This document shows, one piece after another, positions 25,974 to 36,222 of a stretch of DNA of 64,000 nucleotides. The stretch is taken from positions 1 through 64,000 of the forward strand of contig JAFTXQ010000011.1 in the NCBI GenBank assembly GCA_017461565.1, in the 5' to 3' direction. Under the pieces are notes generated by a model, which was given only the letters and a program-made list of their open reading frames with translations, did no database searches and was not told the DNA's origin. The DNA comes from Oscillospiraceae bacterium. Its GTDB lineage: Bacteria; Bacillota; Clostridia; Oscillospirales; Ruminococcaceae. A program made the position numbers and the translations under genes. Position 1 is the first letter of the stretch. Every line of letters starts with the position of its first letter.

Positions 25974-27506
25974 ATGAACAAGTTCAAGAGACTGCTCAGC
26001 TGCGGTCTTATCGCAACAATGCTGCTGGGCATGACTGCCTGTGACGAGGGCAGCGCCCCAAGCTCCGGCTCCGGTGTAAACTCCGGCGGACAGTCCGGTG
26101 ACGCTATCGGCCCCGGCACAAGCTCTACATCCACATCAGCAACGACAGATCCCGACGATAACGCAGCAGACGACTCTGAAGCTAAGGATGTCAGCACAGG
26201 TAACTATACTCCCAGCGGAAACGCAGGTACAGTAAAGTTCCTCGGCTACTACGATATCAATGCTGACCAGAAGGGCGAAGAGCAGTGCAAGGTATTTGCT
26301 ACCGAGACCTACGGTGGCACTATCGAGTGGATCTCCGCTTCCAGCGGTGCCGCTTATTACGAGAAGCTCGCAACTCTGGTTGCATCCGATGGTTCTCCTG
26401 ACCTTCTCACATTTGAGCCTCTTGCATTCCCCTACGGCGTAAGCAAGAATATGTTTGAGCCGCTCGACGAATACATCGACATTGAAGATCCCCTCTGGGA
26501 CGATATGAAGCCCATGATCGACGAGTACGAGTTCGAGGGCAAGCACTACTATGTTCCTCACAGAGTTGTAACAAAGTACGCTCTCAACTACAACCGTCAG
26601 ACAGTAGAGGATGCAGGTCTTGAAGATCCCTATAATCTTTATGTTGCTGGCAACTGGACATGGGATGCATGGAGAGAGATGATGATCGATTTCTGTAATC
26701 AGGCAGACGATAACATCGGCTTCTACGCAACAAGCACAATGCTTGAAGCATTTGTAAACTCCACAGGTACAAGCCTTATCGATGTTGCTCCCGACGGAAC
26801 TATCTCCAACAATATCGCAAGCGCTGATGTAACAAGATCTATCGAGTATCTTGCTGAACTCGGCAGAAACGGCCTGCTCTATCCTGCTGATCACCCCCAC
26901 GGTGACTGGGTATCTCCTCAGGTATGGGCTCCCGTATCAGACAAGATCCTGTTCCTCGGCATGGAGCCCGAGTGGACATACATCGCAGCTACCGAGCAGA
27001 TCCAGAACCCCACAGGCGTTGAGAACGATATCTTTGACACACCCTCTGACTTTGCATTCGTTCCCTTCCCCAGAGATCCCGACACAGATGAGTACTATAT
27101 GTGCTCCAACACTTTCGGTTACATGATCCCCAAGGGCGCTAAGAACATCGACGGCGCTGTTGACTTCATCTACTGCAACCGTCTGTTTGAGACCGATCAG
27201 GGCGTAATCGATCAGCTCAGAAATGACCACATTGCTCCCGCAAAGCTCACCTACACTGCTGGTAAGTACGAGGGTATGCAGAAGTGGCAGATCACCTGGG
27301 ACGCTCAGGTTTATGATCACTGGAGAGAGATGTGCGATTCCTCCAAGTTCACATTCATCATTGATGATATGTACGGTTTTGGCGATGAGCTGTCTACTCC
27401 TCTGACAGACGCTATGTACAACAGTACATTCGGCGAGGACTCCTGGACCCAGCTCAGCGAAGAGATCTCTCCTGTAATTCAGGCGATCATCGACGAGTAC
27501 AAGTAA
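25974..27506 (+). CDS. Extracellular solute-binding lipoprotein (sugar ABC type)
   Basis: 510 residues. Signal peptide with lipobox GMTAC, a Ser/Gly/Thr/Asp-rich linker (to about residue 70), then a family-1-like solute-binding fold: VKFLGYYDIN start, LATLVASDGSPDLLTFEP, and a C-terminal lobe with FGYMIPKGAKN. Such proteins deliver sugars or oligosaccharides to ABC permeases; none is encoded nearby, so it is an orphan here. Codon use is strongly biased to C-ending codons (AAC, TAC, GAC) unlike its neighbours, which suggests very high expression. AAGGAGG ribosome site, own promoter and strong terminator. The ligand cannot be told. Confidence 0.9.
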   Translation: MNKFKRLLSCGLIATMLLGMTACDEGSAPSSGSGVNSGGQSGDAIGPGTSSTSTSATTDPDDNAADDSEAKDVSTGNYTPSGNAGTVKFLGYYDINADQKGEEQCKVFATETYGGTIEWISASSGAAYYEKLATLVASDGSPDLLTFEPLAFPYGVSKNMFEPLDEYIDIEDPLWDDMKPMIDEYEFEGKHYYVPHRVVTKYALNYNRQTVEDAGLEDPYNLYVAGNWTWDAWREMMIDFCNQADDNIGFYATSTMLEAFVNSTGTSLIDVAPDGTISNNIASADVTRSIEYLAELGRNGLLYPADHPHGDWVSPQVWAPVSDKILFLGMEPEWTYIAATEQIQNPTGVENDIFDTPSDFAFVPFPRDPDTDEYYMCSNTFGYMIPKGAKNIDGAVDFIYCNRLFETDQGVIDQLRNDHIAPAKLTYTAGKYEGMQKWQITWDAQVYDHWREMCDSSKFTFIIDDMYGFGDELSTPLTDAMYNSTFGEDSWTQLSEEISPVIQAIIDEYK

Positions 27507-27521
27507 TCAATACTGCTTAAT

Positions 27522-27559
27522 AAAAGCTCCGAGGTGGCAAAAGCTACTTCGGAGCTTTT
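27522..27559 (+). terminator. Terminator of solute-binding protein gene
   Basis: 14-bp stem AAAAGCTCCGAGGT / ACTTCGGAGCTTTT (one G-U pair), 10-nt loop, T-rich tail. Confidence 0.92.
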
Positions 27560-27581
27560 AATTTTCAGCACAGGAATATAC

Positions 27582-27615
27582 AAAAAGCTGCTTCCGACGA
27601 CTATCGAAAGCAGCT
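27582..27615 (-). terminator. Terminator of plsC-dagK operon
   Basis: 10-bp stem AGCTGCTTTC / GGAAGCAGCT (one G-U pair), 10-nt loop, TTTT tail on the minus strand; faces the previous terminator. Confidence 0.85.
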
Positions 27616-27642
27616 ATATTTTTTATCAAACCTCAAAAGACA

Positions 27643-28587
27643 TCACGCTGTTACCGTATTCTGCTCCTCAGAGCTCTCCTCAGTCACAAGTCCAGGCACA
27701 GCAAATCTTACCGCATCACGAACTATCTCACACTCAAGCACGGGAGAAGAAATGATCTCACCATCAAGTGTGTAAGCAAATTTATCATCACCCACCACTC
27801 TGACAGACTTACAACGACGGTACACAATTATATCGTTGAGTCTGGGGTCATCAAGATGCTCACCTTTTGTATATGTACCAATTATAGTGATCAGCTTGAA
27901 AGCCGATATGGGCTTTACCAGGCAGACCTCCATCAATCCGTCGTTATTCAGCGAGCGTGGAGCGCAGCAGAACTGACCTCCGACATACTTTCCGTTAGCA
28001 AGTGTGCAAAGTGTTATCATGCCTTTTTCATTGAGCAGCTCACCATCGGCATAAACGGAAGCCTTTGTTTTCATTGCAGTAAGCACAGATTTGAACACAC
28101 CGAAATTATATGCGTTCTTTCCGCCGATGATGGGTTTTGTCTTAACCTTTTCCATAGTCCTGCAAACAGATGTATCAAAGCCGAAATTCGTCACATTTAT
28201 CGAATATTTATCGTCTGCTTTGATAAGGTCGATAGGCGCCGACGGAACGTTCATAAGGGCATTTACATCCATAAACACCTCTGAACCGCCGTAATATTTA
28301 ACAAAATCGTTGCCGCTGCCGCAAGGATAACAGGTAACGTCGGCATTTTCAAAGCCGACAGCACCATTGACAACCTCATTGAGTGTACCATCACCTCCAC
28401 AGGCACAGAAGCGCACCTTTTCTTCTGGATGTGCCGTACAATATGTACGAATGAACTCAGTAGCATCACGGGGACCCTTAGTCTCATAGATCTCATAATC
28501 GCCTGTTGCAGAAGCAAGCGCTTCTTTCAGCTTCCTGAGAGCCTCACCTTTACCTGATACAGGGTTTACAACAAAAAATGTTTTCAT
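27643..28587 (-). CDS. Diacylglycerol kinase-family lipid kinase
   Basis: 314 residues, DagK/YegS-like. N-terminal catalytic domain with VNPVSGKG and the GGDGTLNEVVNG signature (about 64-75), then PCGSGNDF. These enzymes phosphorylate diacylglycerol or related lipids at the membrane, recycling lipid to phosphatidic acid. The ATG at 28587 overlaps the plsC stop as ATGA and is preferred over an ATG five codons upstream. Coupling to an acyltransferase fits a job in phospholipid turnover. Confidence 0.92.
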   Translation of the reverse strand: MKTFFVVNPVSGKGEALRKLKEALASATGDYEIYETKGPRDATEFIRTYCTAHPEEKVRFCACGGDGTLNEVVNGAVGFENADVTCYPCGSGNDFVKYYGGSEVFMDVNALMNVPSAPIDLIKADDKYSINVTNFGFDTSVCRTMEKVKTKPIIGGKNAYNFGVFKSVLTAMKTKASVYADGELLNEKGMITLCTLANGKYVGGQFCCAPRSLNNDGLMEVCLVKPISAFKLITIIGTYTKGEHLDDPRLNDIIVYRRCKSVRVVGDDKFAYTLDGEIISSPVLECEIVRDAVRFAVPGLVTEESSEEQNTVTA

Positions 28588-29378
28588 GCTTTTACTATCC
28601 AATCTATCATAATATTATGAACAAGCTCGCTGAGCTCACTTGTCTTCAGCTCTTTATACTCCTCATAGGGTATCACCTTGATTATATCAAGTGTGACGTG
28701 AGTAAAAAGCCGCTTTGTTATCTTGCGTGTATTACTGATCACAGCAACTACGATAGGTGCTTTGGCTTTTGTAGCAACCTTGAAGGAACCACTGTGAAAA
28801 GGCTTTAACGGAACGTTTTCCGGATCACGATTAGAACCACCTTCGGGATATATTCCCATGGAGCATCTTCCGCTGATCACATTTTCAGCCGCATCGGATA
28901 TCACCTTTGCAGCTCCCCTGTTACTGCTGCGATCAAGTGAAACACAGCCGCTCGCCAGCATAAACCGTCCCGCAAGCGGTATCTGTATGTTTTCTTTCTT
29001 CGACACGAAGGCAAGCTTGTGCTTTCTGAGATAAAGCATGGCGATCATAGGATCGAATACCGAAAAATGATTTGATATATAAACAAAAGGCTGATCTGGT
29101 ATAAGCTCCTTGCCACGCACGGTGACAAATGCACGGACGCCCGACAAGATGAGACTGATAACGGACAGTGTCACAAACCGATGAAATCCTGTCACTTTTT
29201 CAGGAAGATCATCAGGGTCGATAAACCATCCCAGAAGAACAAGAGCAAAATTGAGAAGTATCAGTCCGAGGATGATTGCAAAGAAAATAAGCAAAAGCAA
29301 TGGAATACTGATCGAGGTGAAAATTCCAAGCAGTATCACTGTTATCAAACTGATTATACTGAAAATAGCGAGCATCAT
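28584..29378 (-). CDS. plsC: 1-acylglycerol-3-phosphate acyltransferase (PlsC-like)
   Basis: 264 residues. Two N-terminal membrane segments (about 2-25 and 27-52) precede the PlsC domain: catalytic NHFSVFD (about 110-116), then EGGSNR (about 170-175), the glycerol-phosphate binding motif. It acylates lysophosphatidic acid to phosphatidic acid. Two start ATGs stand in a row (29378 and 29375); the second is better spaced from AGGAG. Forms an ATGA-coupled pair with the lipid kinase. A promoter at 29694-29722 would give a 300-nt leader containing a hairpin-rich repeat element. Confidence 0.9.
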   Translation of the reverse strand: MMLAIFSIISLITVILLGIFTSISIPLLLLIFFAIILGLILLNFALVLLGWFIDPDDLPEKVTGFHRFVTLSVISLILSGVRAFVTVRGKELIPDQPFVYISNHFSVFDPMIAMLYLRKHKLAFVSKKENIQIPLAGRFMLASGCVSLDRSSNRGAAKVISDAAENVISGRCSMGIYPEGGSNRDPENVPLKPFHSGSFKVATKAKAPIVVAVISNTRKITKRLFTHVTLDIIKVIPYEEYKELKTSELSELVHNIMIDWIVKA

Positions 29379-29444
29379 TACACTCCTATCCCGAATAAAT
29401 TTATTATCTCTAATACAAACAAAAGCGATACGCTTTTAACGCAG

Positions 29445-29704
29445 GCAATTGATTTAAGCTGTTTTTATTATACCATGACCGCAAACACGAAGTGTTTGCA
29501 GGCTGCGGCAGCAACGCCGTTGTCGAAATTACGATCCACACGGCGATTTTTTCGGTTTCGCTCAGCGAAATCAACGGCGCTCCGCCGTTGAAGAAAAAAT
29601 TGCAAGGTGGTTCGGTCGGCAATGCCGAGCGAAACACACTGCCGTTCAATAAAAACAGCGCAATTGCGAAAGCAATTGATTTAAGCTGTTTTTATTATAC
29701 CACG
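29445..29704. repeat. Hairpin-rich intergenic element flanked by 33-bp direct repeats
   Basis: Two near-identical 33-bp copies (29445-29477 and 29672-29704, one mismatch) flank about 195 bp that holds a chain of perfect hairpins: GCAAACAC/GTGTTTGC, CAACGGCG/CGCCGTTG, TTTCGC/GCGAAA and TCGGC/GCCGA with short loops. Copy B is also part of a 12-bp inverted repeat AATAAAAACAGC / GCTGTTTTTATT with inner arms CAATTGC / GCAATTG. Each copy contains TGGTATAAT on the minus strand (extended -10). The region has no ORF. It could be a small mobile repeat (MITE-like) or a structured RNA leader of plsC. Confidence 0.7.
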
Positions 29705-29722
29705 CAATCACAATGTTTTCAA
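29694..29722 (-). promoter_or_regulatory. Promoter reading toward plsC-dagK
   Basis: TTGAAA (29722-29717), 17-nt spacer, TATAAT (29699-29694) with extended -10 TGG. Copy A of the repeat carries the same -10 (29472-29467) but no good -35. Confidence 0.65.
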
Positions 29723-29742
29723 GTGCAAATTATCACATTGTG

Positions 29743-29771
29743 TTGACAAAACCCAGAAAATAAGATAAAAT
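29743..29771 (+). promoter_or_regulatory. Promoter of SpoU methyltransferase gene
   Basis: TTGACA (29743-29748), 17-nt spacer, TAAAAT (29766-29771), about 30 nt before the ATG. Confidence 0.82.
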
Positions 29772-29800
29772 ACATAAGACTACTATGTAAGGAGACGATC

Positions 29801-30613
29801 ATGCCGAACATTATTGAGATAACAGATCTTGCTTCTCCCGAGCTTGACATATACGCACGCCTTTCCGAGCCGCAGCTGCTCCACTATTTCGAACCACAGG
29901 AGGGTATCTTTATAGCTGAAAGTCCGACAGTGATAAAGCTCGCACTGGATGCCGGATATCAGCCTATCTCCTTTTTACTTGAACACGACCATATAACTAA
30001 GCAGGCTTCGGATATCATAGACCGCTGCGGTGATACGCCTGTTTACACTGCTGAATGTGACACGCTCACAAGACTGACGGGATTTAAACTCACCCGTGGC
30101 GCTCTTTGCGCTATGCGGCGCCGAAATCTTAAGAGCGTGACCGAAATATGCAGCGGCGCACGCAGGATCGCTGTGCTTGAGGATATTGTAAATCCCACTA
30201 ATGTGGGGGCTATAATCCGCAGCGCCGCAGCACTGAACATAGATGCTGTGCTGCTTACACCTGCGTGCAGCGACCCTTTATACCGTCGTGCAGCACGTGT
30301 AAGTATGGGTACAGTATTTCAGATACCGTGGACATATTTCGATCGCAACGATCATGTTGCCCAGCTTCATCAGCTCGGCTTCAGAACAGCAGCAATGGCA
30401 CTTGATGACGATTCAATCAGCATTGACGACCCAGAGCTTTACAATGAGGAAAAGCTTGCAATCATCCTTGGCACAGAAGGCACCGGATTGTCTGCATCAA
30501 CGATATCTCAAAGCGACTATACTGTCATGATCCCCATGTCGCACGGCGTAGATTCGCTGAACGTTGCCGCAGCAAGTGCAGTCGCTTTCTGGCAGCTGGC
30601 AAGCCATTCCTGA
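29801..30613 (+). CDS. SpoU/TrmH-family RNA 2'-O-methyltransferase
   Basis: 270 residues, SPOUT superfamily. N-terminal substrate-binding domain, then the knotted SAM domain with motif 1 EDIVNPTNVGAIIRSA (about 127-142), motif 2 IILGTEGTGLS (about 225-235) and motif 3 IPMSHGVDSLNVAAA (about 247-261). Methylates ribose in rRNA or tRNA; which site cannot be told (RlmB-like or TrmH-like). Monocistronic, AAGGAG ribosome site, terminator after it. Confidence 0.93.
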   Translation: MPNIIEITDLASPELDIYARLSEPQLLHYFEPQEGIFIAESPTVIKLALDAGYQPISFLLEHDHITKQASDIIDRCGDTPVYTAECDTLTRLTGFKLTRGALCAMRRRNLKSVTEICSGARRIAVLEDIVNPTNVGAIIRSAAALNIDAVLLTPACSDPLYRRAARVSMGTVFQIPWTYFDRNDHVAQLHQLGFRTAAMALDDDSISIDDPELYNEEKLAIILGTEGTGLSASTISQSDYTVMIPMSHGVDSLNVAAASAVAFWQLASHS

Positions 30614-30627
30614 ACACGCAAAACAAG

Positions 30628-30654
30628 GCTCCCGAGATGAAATATCACGGGAGC
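30628..30654. terminator. Bidirectional terminator
   Basis: Stem GCTCCCG / CGGGAGC with additional pairing inside, T-rich on both sides. It serves the methyltransferase gene and the minus-strand operon ending in the GNAT gene. Confidence 0.8.
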
Positions 30655-30660
30655 TTTCTG

Positions 30661-31383
30661 TTATTCACCGATCCTCCCCGCTCTGTGGGAGAGTACATAC
30701 TTTTTACCGAGAAACGAAAATCCGCATTTCTCATAAAAAGGAACCAACTGTTCCTCACACAGCACATATACCTCAGACGGAGCAAGCGAACAAGCAGCGG
30801 AAACCACAAGCCTTGAAGCATATCCTTTCCCTCTGCTGTCTTTTCGGCAAGCGACCTGTGAAATCAGCGCCTCACCATTGATATGATGCTGAATTACAAG
30901 CGCCGCTTCGCCATCGAGGACTGCACATCTTGTCACTCCATGCCGCACACGATGTGACATATCCAGATACCACGGCTCAAAATCGATATCAAACCCCTCG
31001 CTTACAATGGAATAAACATCACTGAGGGGCGGAGCATAATCAGGCTCCACCGATGAAATTCCACCACTGAAGCGCATAACAAATATCTCAGCGCTTACAG
31101 CTTCAAGAGATTCACTCAAGCGATCAGCGGTGACTTCGGTACAGAATATCTCAGTATAACCGTTAATAGCGAGGAACTGTGAAAGCTCTTCCGTATCCTG
31201 AGGCTCTCCGCAGATCACATAAGCACCGTCAAGGCAGGAGAAATAACAATTTCCCTGACGATAAAAACGGCAGAATGGATAGCCTGCGCCGTAAGCAAAA
31301 TAAAGCGCACGTATCTTGCCTGCTTCTATGCCATTTTCAGGAAGTGCAGAAAACTCCTCAGCGGTATATATCTGCTTTATCAT
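30661..31383 (-). CDS. GNAT-family N-acetyltransferase
   Basis: 240 residues. The C-terminal acetyl-CoA site has VACRKDSRGKGYASRLV (about 185-201; R-x-x-G-x-A type) followed by LCEEQLVPFYEKCGFSFLG. The N-terminal part is unassigned. Acceptor substrate unknown. Its ATG overlaps the stop of the M42 gene (ATGA), so it is the last gene of that unit. Confidence 0.88.
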   Translation of the reverse strand: MIKQIYTAEEFSALPENGIEAGKIRALYFAYGAGYPFCRFYRQGNCYFSCLDGAYVICGEPQDTEELSQFLAINGYTEIFCTEVTADRLSESLEAVSAEIFVMRFSGGISSVEPDYAPPLSDVYSIVSEGFDIDFEPWYLDMSHRVRHGVTRCAVLDGEAALVIQHHINGEALISQVACRKDSRGKGYASRLVVSAACSLAPSEVYVLCEEQLVPFYEKCGFSFLGKKYVLSHRAGRIGE

Positions 31384-32393
31384 AACACTGCACAGGCATT
31401 AGCCATAGCGGCAGCGAGAGCTTTTGTAGCCTCATAATCGCTCTGCTTTATCACACAGGACGGTGAATGAAGATATCGGCAAGGCACTGAAAGCGCACAG
31501 GTACGCACTCCGCTTCGGCTGACATGGATAGCTCCGCTGTCGTTTCCGCCTGCAACTACGGTCTTGGTCTGGACAGGGACGCCAAGCTTCTCGGCAGTTT
31601 CAAAAGCGAGCTTGTATAATTCCCTGTCGTAAACAGTGCTTCTGTCCATATAGGACACTACACAACCTTTACCAAGCTGACACACACGCTTGTCACCGCC
31701 GACTCCTGCGATGTCACAGGCGGTGGTCGTTTCAAGCACTAAAGCAATGTCAGGCGCTACTGTAAAGGAAGCTGCCTTTGCGCCACGTGTGCCGACCTCC
31801 TCCTGTACAGTGAAAGCGAACCACATATCATATTCAAGCTCACTGTTTATCATGTCCATCATGATGAGGCAGCCTGCACGGTCATCGATAGCCTTGCCCT
31901 TTATAAATCCGTCGCCAAAGCTGAAGAAATCACTGTCGAAGCAAGCGGTATCACCACGGGATACTAGCTTTTCGGCTTCCGCTCTTGTTGAGGCACCGAT
32001 ATCGATATACATTTCAGTAAAATCGGGAGCCTTTTTGCGCTCGTCTGCGCTCAATTGATGCGTGGCTTTTGTTCCCACCACACCGATAGTGCTATTTTTA
32101 AAGCGAACCGCTCTTCCGATAACAACACGGGGATCAACTCCCCCGACAGCTCCGAAACGCAAAAAACCGTCCTCAGTCACATCGGTGACCATAAAGCCCA
32201 CTTCGTCCATGTGAGCGGCAAGCATGATCTTATTCTCAGGCGTCTTTTTTCCTTTTTTAAACACGATAAGATTTCCGAGGTTGTCGACTGTAACCTCATC
32301 GGCAGTGATATTGGAACGGATATAATCCCTTACCGCACTCTCATCGCCTGATGTTCCGTCTATCGAGCATATCGTTTTAAACCTATCAAGCAT
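31380..32393 (-). CDS. M42-family metallopeptidase (glutamyl/leucyl aminopeptidase type)
   Basis: 337 residues from the ATG at 32393, 5 nt after GGAGGTGA. M42 metal-site motifs: AHMDEVGFMV, AIDDRAG, catalytic QEEVGTRGA, VLETTTACD and a C-terminal CRYLHSPS His. These form dodecameric tetrahedral-type aminopeptidases that trim peptides in the cytosol. Second of two adjacent M42 genes, overlapping the first by 8 bp; the pair may form a mixed complex. Confidence 0.92.
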   Translation of the reverse strand: MLDRFKTICSIDGTSGDESAVRDYIRSNITADEVTVDNLGNLIVFKKGKKTPENKIMLAAHMDEVGFMVTDVTEDGFLRFGAVGGVDPRVVIGRAVRFKNSTIGVVGTKATHQLSADERKKAPDFTEMYIDIGASTRAEAEKLVSRGDTACFDSDFFSFGDGFIKGKAIDDRAGCLIMMDMINSELEYDMWFAFTVQEEVGTRGAKAASFTVAPDIALVLETTTACDIAGVGGDKRVCQLGKGCVVSYMDRSTVYDRELYKLAFETAEKLGVPVQTKTVVAGGNDSGAIHVSRSGVRTCALSVPCRYLHSPSCVIKQSDYEATKALAAAMANACAVL

Positions 32394-33405
32394 TGCTGTC
32401 ACCTCCCACATACTCGCTTATGAGTCTTGCCGCTGCCTCGATATCGGTTGGATCAATGACTTCAACAGCTGTGTGCATATAGCGTATCGGTATTGATACA
32501 GTGCAGCACTTCACTCCGCCTCTGCTTATCGAAACTGCATCTGCATTGGTGCCGGTCGAGGACGGCATGACCTCTATCGTATATGGAATATCATTTGCTT
32601 CGGCAAGTGCCTTCAATCTTTCCGTCATTTCCCTGTCGAGGACAGCAGAAGCACCAATCATCGCACCACTACCCATGAGAGCCGTTTCATGCTCCTCACT
32701 GTCTGGAGTCCTGCCAAAGGAAACATCAACCGCTATGCATTCATCGGGGGCAAGTCTGAACGCCGCCTGTTTTACGCCACGCTCACCTGTTTCCTCCTGC
32801 GCTGAAAAACAAACTGCAAGGTCGTATTTCAGCGTGCGCTCTTTTAGTAATTCAAGAGCACGAAGTATCACACAAACTCCGCTTCTGTCATCTATCGACG
32901 GTGCTGAAACAAGCTTGCCGACTCTGCGAAACCAGGAATTCACAGTCACTCTGTCACCGAGAGATATCACCTGCTGCGCCTGCTCCTTTGTCATTCCGAT
33001 ATCGATAGATATCTCGCCAATCTCGGGAACCTTTGAATGATCACTTGAAACATGAGGCGGAAGAGTGCATACGACTCCGCTTATTTCCTGTTTTCCGTGG
33101 ATCGTTACACTCTGCGCAAGCATAGTGCGCATATCAAGTCCACCGCAGGCTCCTACCTTTATAAAGCCGCTATCGTCAATATAAGTGACTATCATTCCTA
33201 TCTGATCGATGTGTGCATCAAGCATAAGTGTTCTGACGTTCTTACTGCCCGACCTGACAAAGCCTGTCACGTTTCCGAACACATCGACCTCAACCTCCGA
33301 CGCATATTCTGACAAAAGCTGCGCTGCGGCACGTGAGGCTGAGAACTCATCGCCCGAGACCCCTGTTTTTTCCGTCAGCAGACGGAGCATAGAAGTAATA
33401 TCCAT
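32386..33405 (-). CDS. M42-family metallopeptidase, first of pair
   Basis: 339 residues. Metal ligand motifs DAHIDQIGM, SIDDRSG, AQEETGERG, AVDVSFG and IRYMHTAVE are all present, so it should be active. It differs from its neighbour at the fourth ligand (Asp here, Glu there), a known variation in the family that may affect metal or substrate choice. Lies 63 nt after ligA with a hairpin terminator between. Confidence 0.92.
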   Translation of the reverse strand: MDITSMLRLLTEKTGVSGDEFSASRAAAQLLSEYASEVEVDVFGNVTGFVRSGSKNVRTLMLDAHIDQIGMIVTYIDDSGFIKVGACGGLDMRTMLAQSVTIHGKQEISGVVCTLPPHVSSDHSKVPEIGEISIDIGMTKEQAQQVISLGDRVTVNSWFRRVGKLVSAPSIDDRSGVCVILRALELLKERTLKYDLAVCFSAQEETGERGVKQAAFRLAPDECIAVDVSFGRTPDSEEHETALMGSGAMIGASAVLDREMTERLKALAEANDIPYTIEVMPSSTGTNADAVSISRGGVKCCTVSIPIRYMHTAVEVIDPTDIEAAARLISEYVGGDSNA

Positions 33406-33433
33406 TTTAATTTCCTCTCAAAAAATGCAAGAA

Positions 33434-33461
33434 AATGACTTTCTTTTCACAGAAAGTCATT
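33434..33461 (-). terminator. Terminator of ligA
   Basis: 11-bp stem AATGACTTTCT / AGAAAGTCATT, 6-nt loop, T-rich tail on the minus strand. The M42 genes downstream have no clear promoter, so some read-through is likely. Confidence 0.85.
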
Positions 33462-33468
33462 CTCTGTA

Positions 33469-35448
<1,980 letters not shown>

Positions 35449-35471
35449 TTATGACCTCCATATTTCTGCTG

Positions 35472-36164
35472 TCAGCCGTATATATCTGCCTCGTAATCCT
35501 CAAGAGTTCCAACAAGATCACTGTCGGATGATACTACATGGGTGTATGCGTCGGGAACTCTTCCGACTATGATCGTTTCAGCGGCAACTATATTCGTCAC
35601 AACGTTCACCTGAGTAGAGTAACCCGGGATGATTGCGTCAGCTGTGACGCTGATCTCAATAAGGATACGGTGTCGTGTCTGATTTATGCCGGCTTCTGCG
35701 AACTCGCTTATTATACGTGTCTTTGCATATCCCATCGGCGACACAGTCATACCTACGTCAAAGCCCTTTCCGTGAAGCAGCTGAAGTCCTGTAAGAGTGC
35801 CGACTGGTATCTGTATATCAACAGAAGGAAACCGCCTCAGCTCTCTGTCCATCCGCTGTGAAATACCTGTTCTCATACTGTTGATGTTTATAATATTGCT
35901 CTCGACGGAAACGACCTCCCCATCGGAGTTTGTGGTAAGACTGACAAGTTTGCCGTAGTCGATCTCATCACGTGAAAGCTCCTCGCTTACAGCAGTGTTG
36001 ATCATTTCGGAAAGCGCTATCTCACATTCGTATGCGTTGACCGTTTCAACTATCGGACGTATACACAGGTCTGCGAGCACGGCAAGTCCGAGAAAAATAA
36101 GCGACACCGCTATCAGCTTGAAGCCGACAGAACGCAGTATGCTTCTGGTCTTTACTGACAACAT
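35472..36164 (-). CDS. yunB: Sporulation protein YunB
   Basis: 230 residues from the ATG at 36164 (GAGGGGG 7 nt before). N-terminal membrane segment (about 16-36), then the YunB extracytoplasmic domain with MGYAKTRIISEFAEAGINQTRHRILIE as marker. Known in Bacillus as a mother-cell protein needed for spore formation. Here it sits in a vegetative housekeeping run between M18 and ligA. Its presence suggests spore-forming ancestry; whether the organism sporulates is not shown. The ribosome site lies in a hairpin (36174-36206). Confidence 0.88.
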   Translation of the reverse strand: MLSVKTRSILRSVGFKLIAVSLIFLGLAVLADLCIRPIVETVNAYECEIALSEMINTAVSEELSRDEIDYGKLVSLTTNSDGEVVSVESNIININSMRTGISQRMDRELRRFPSVDIQIPVGTLTGLQLLHGKGFDVGMTVSPMGYAKTRIISEFAEAGINQTRHRILIEISVTADAIIPGYSTQVNVVTNIVAAETIIVGRVPDAYTHVVSSDSDLVGTLEDYEADIYG

Positions 36165-36173
36165 TGATATTCC

Positions 36174-36206
36174 CCCTCTGTGTATTCTATGTCTATGCAC
36201 AGAGGG
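36174..36206 (-). promoter_or_regulatory. Hairpin sequestering yunB ribosome site
   Basis: Perfect 9-bp arms CCCTCTGTG / CACAGAGGG around a 15-nt loop. The 3' arm on the minus strand includes the GAGGG of the yunB Shine-Dalgarno. No T-run follows, so it is not an ordinary terminator; translation control is inferred. Confidence 0.55.
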
Positions 36207-36222
36207 ATGTGATTATCAGATA

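Noticed and set aside
26136..27320. Minus-strand frames of 254 and 127 codons inside the solute-binding gene
   Set aside because: Shadows produced by the strong codon bias of the real gene.
29379..29800. Small ORFs in the hairpin-rich gap
   Set aside because: Short, no ribosome sites, and disrupted by the hairpins; treated as non-coding.
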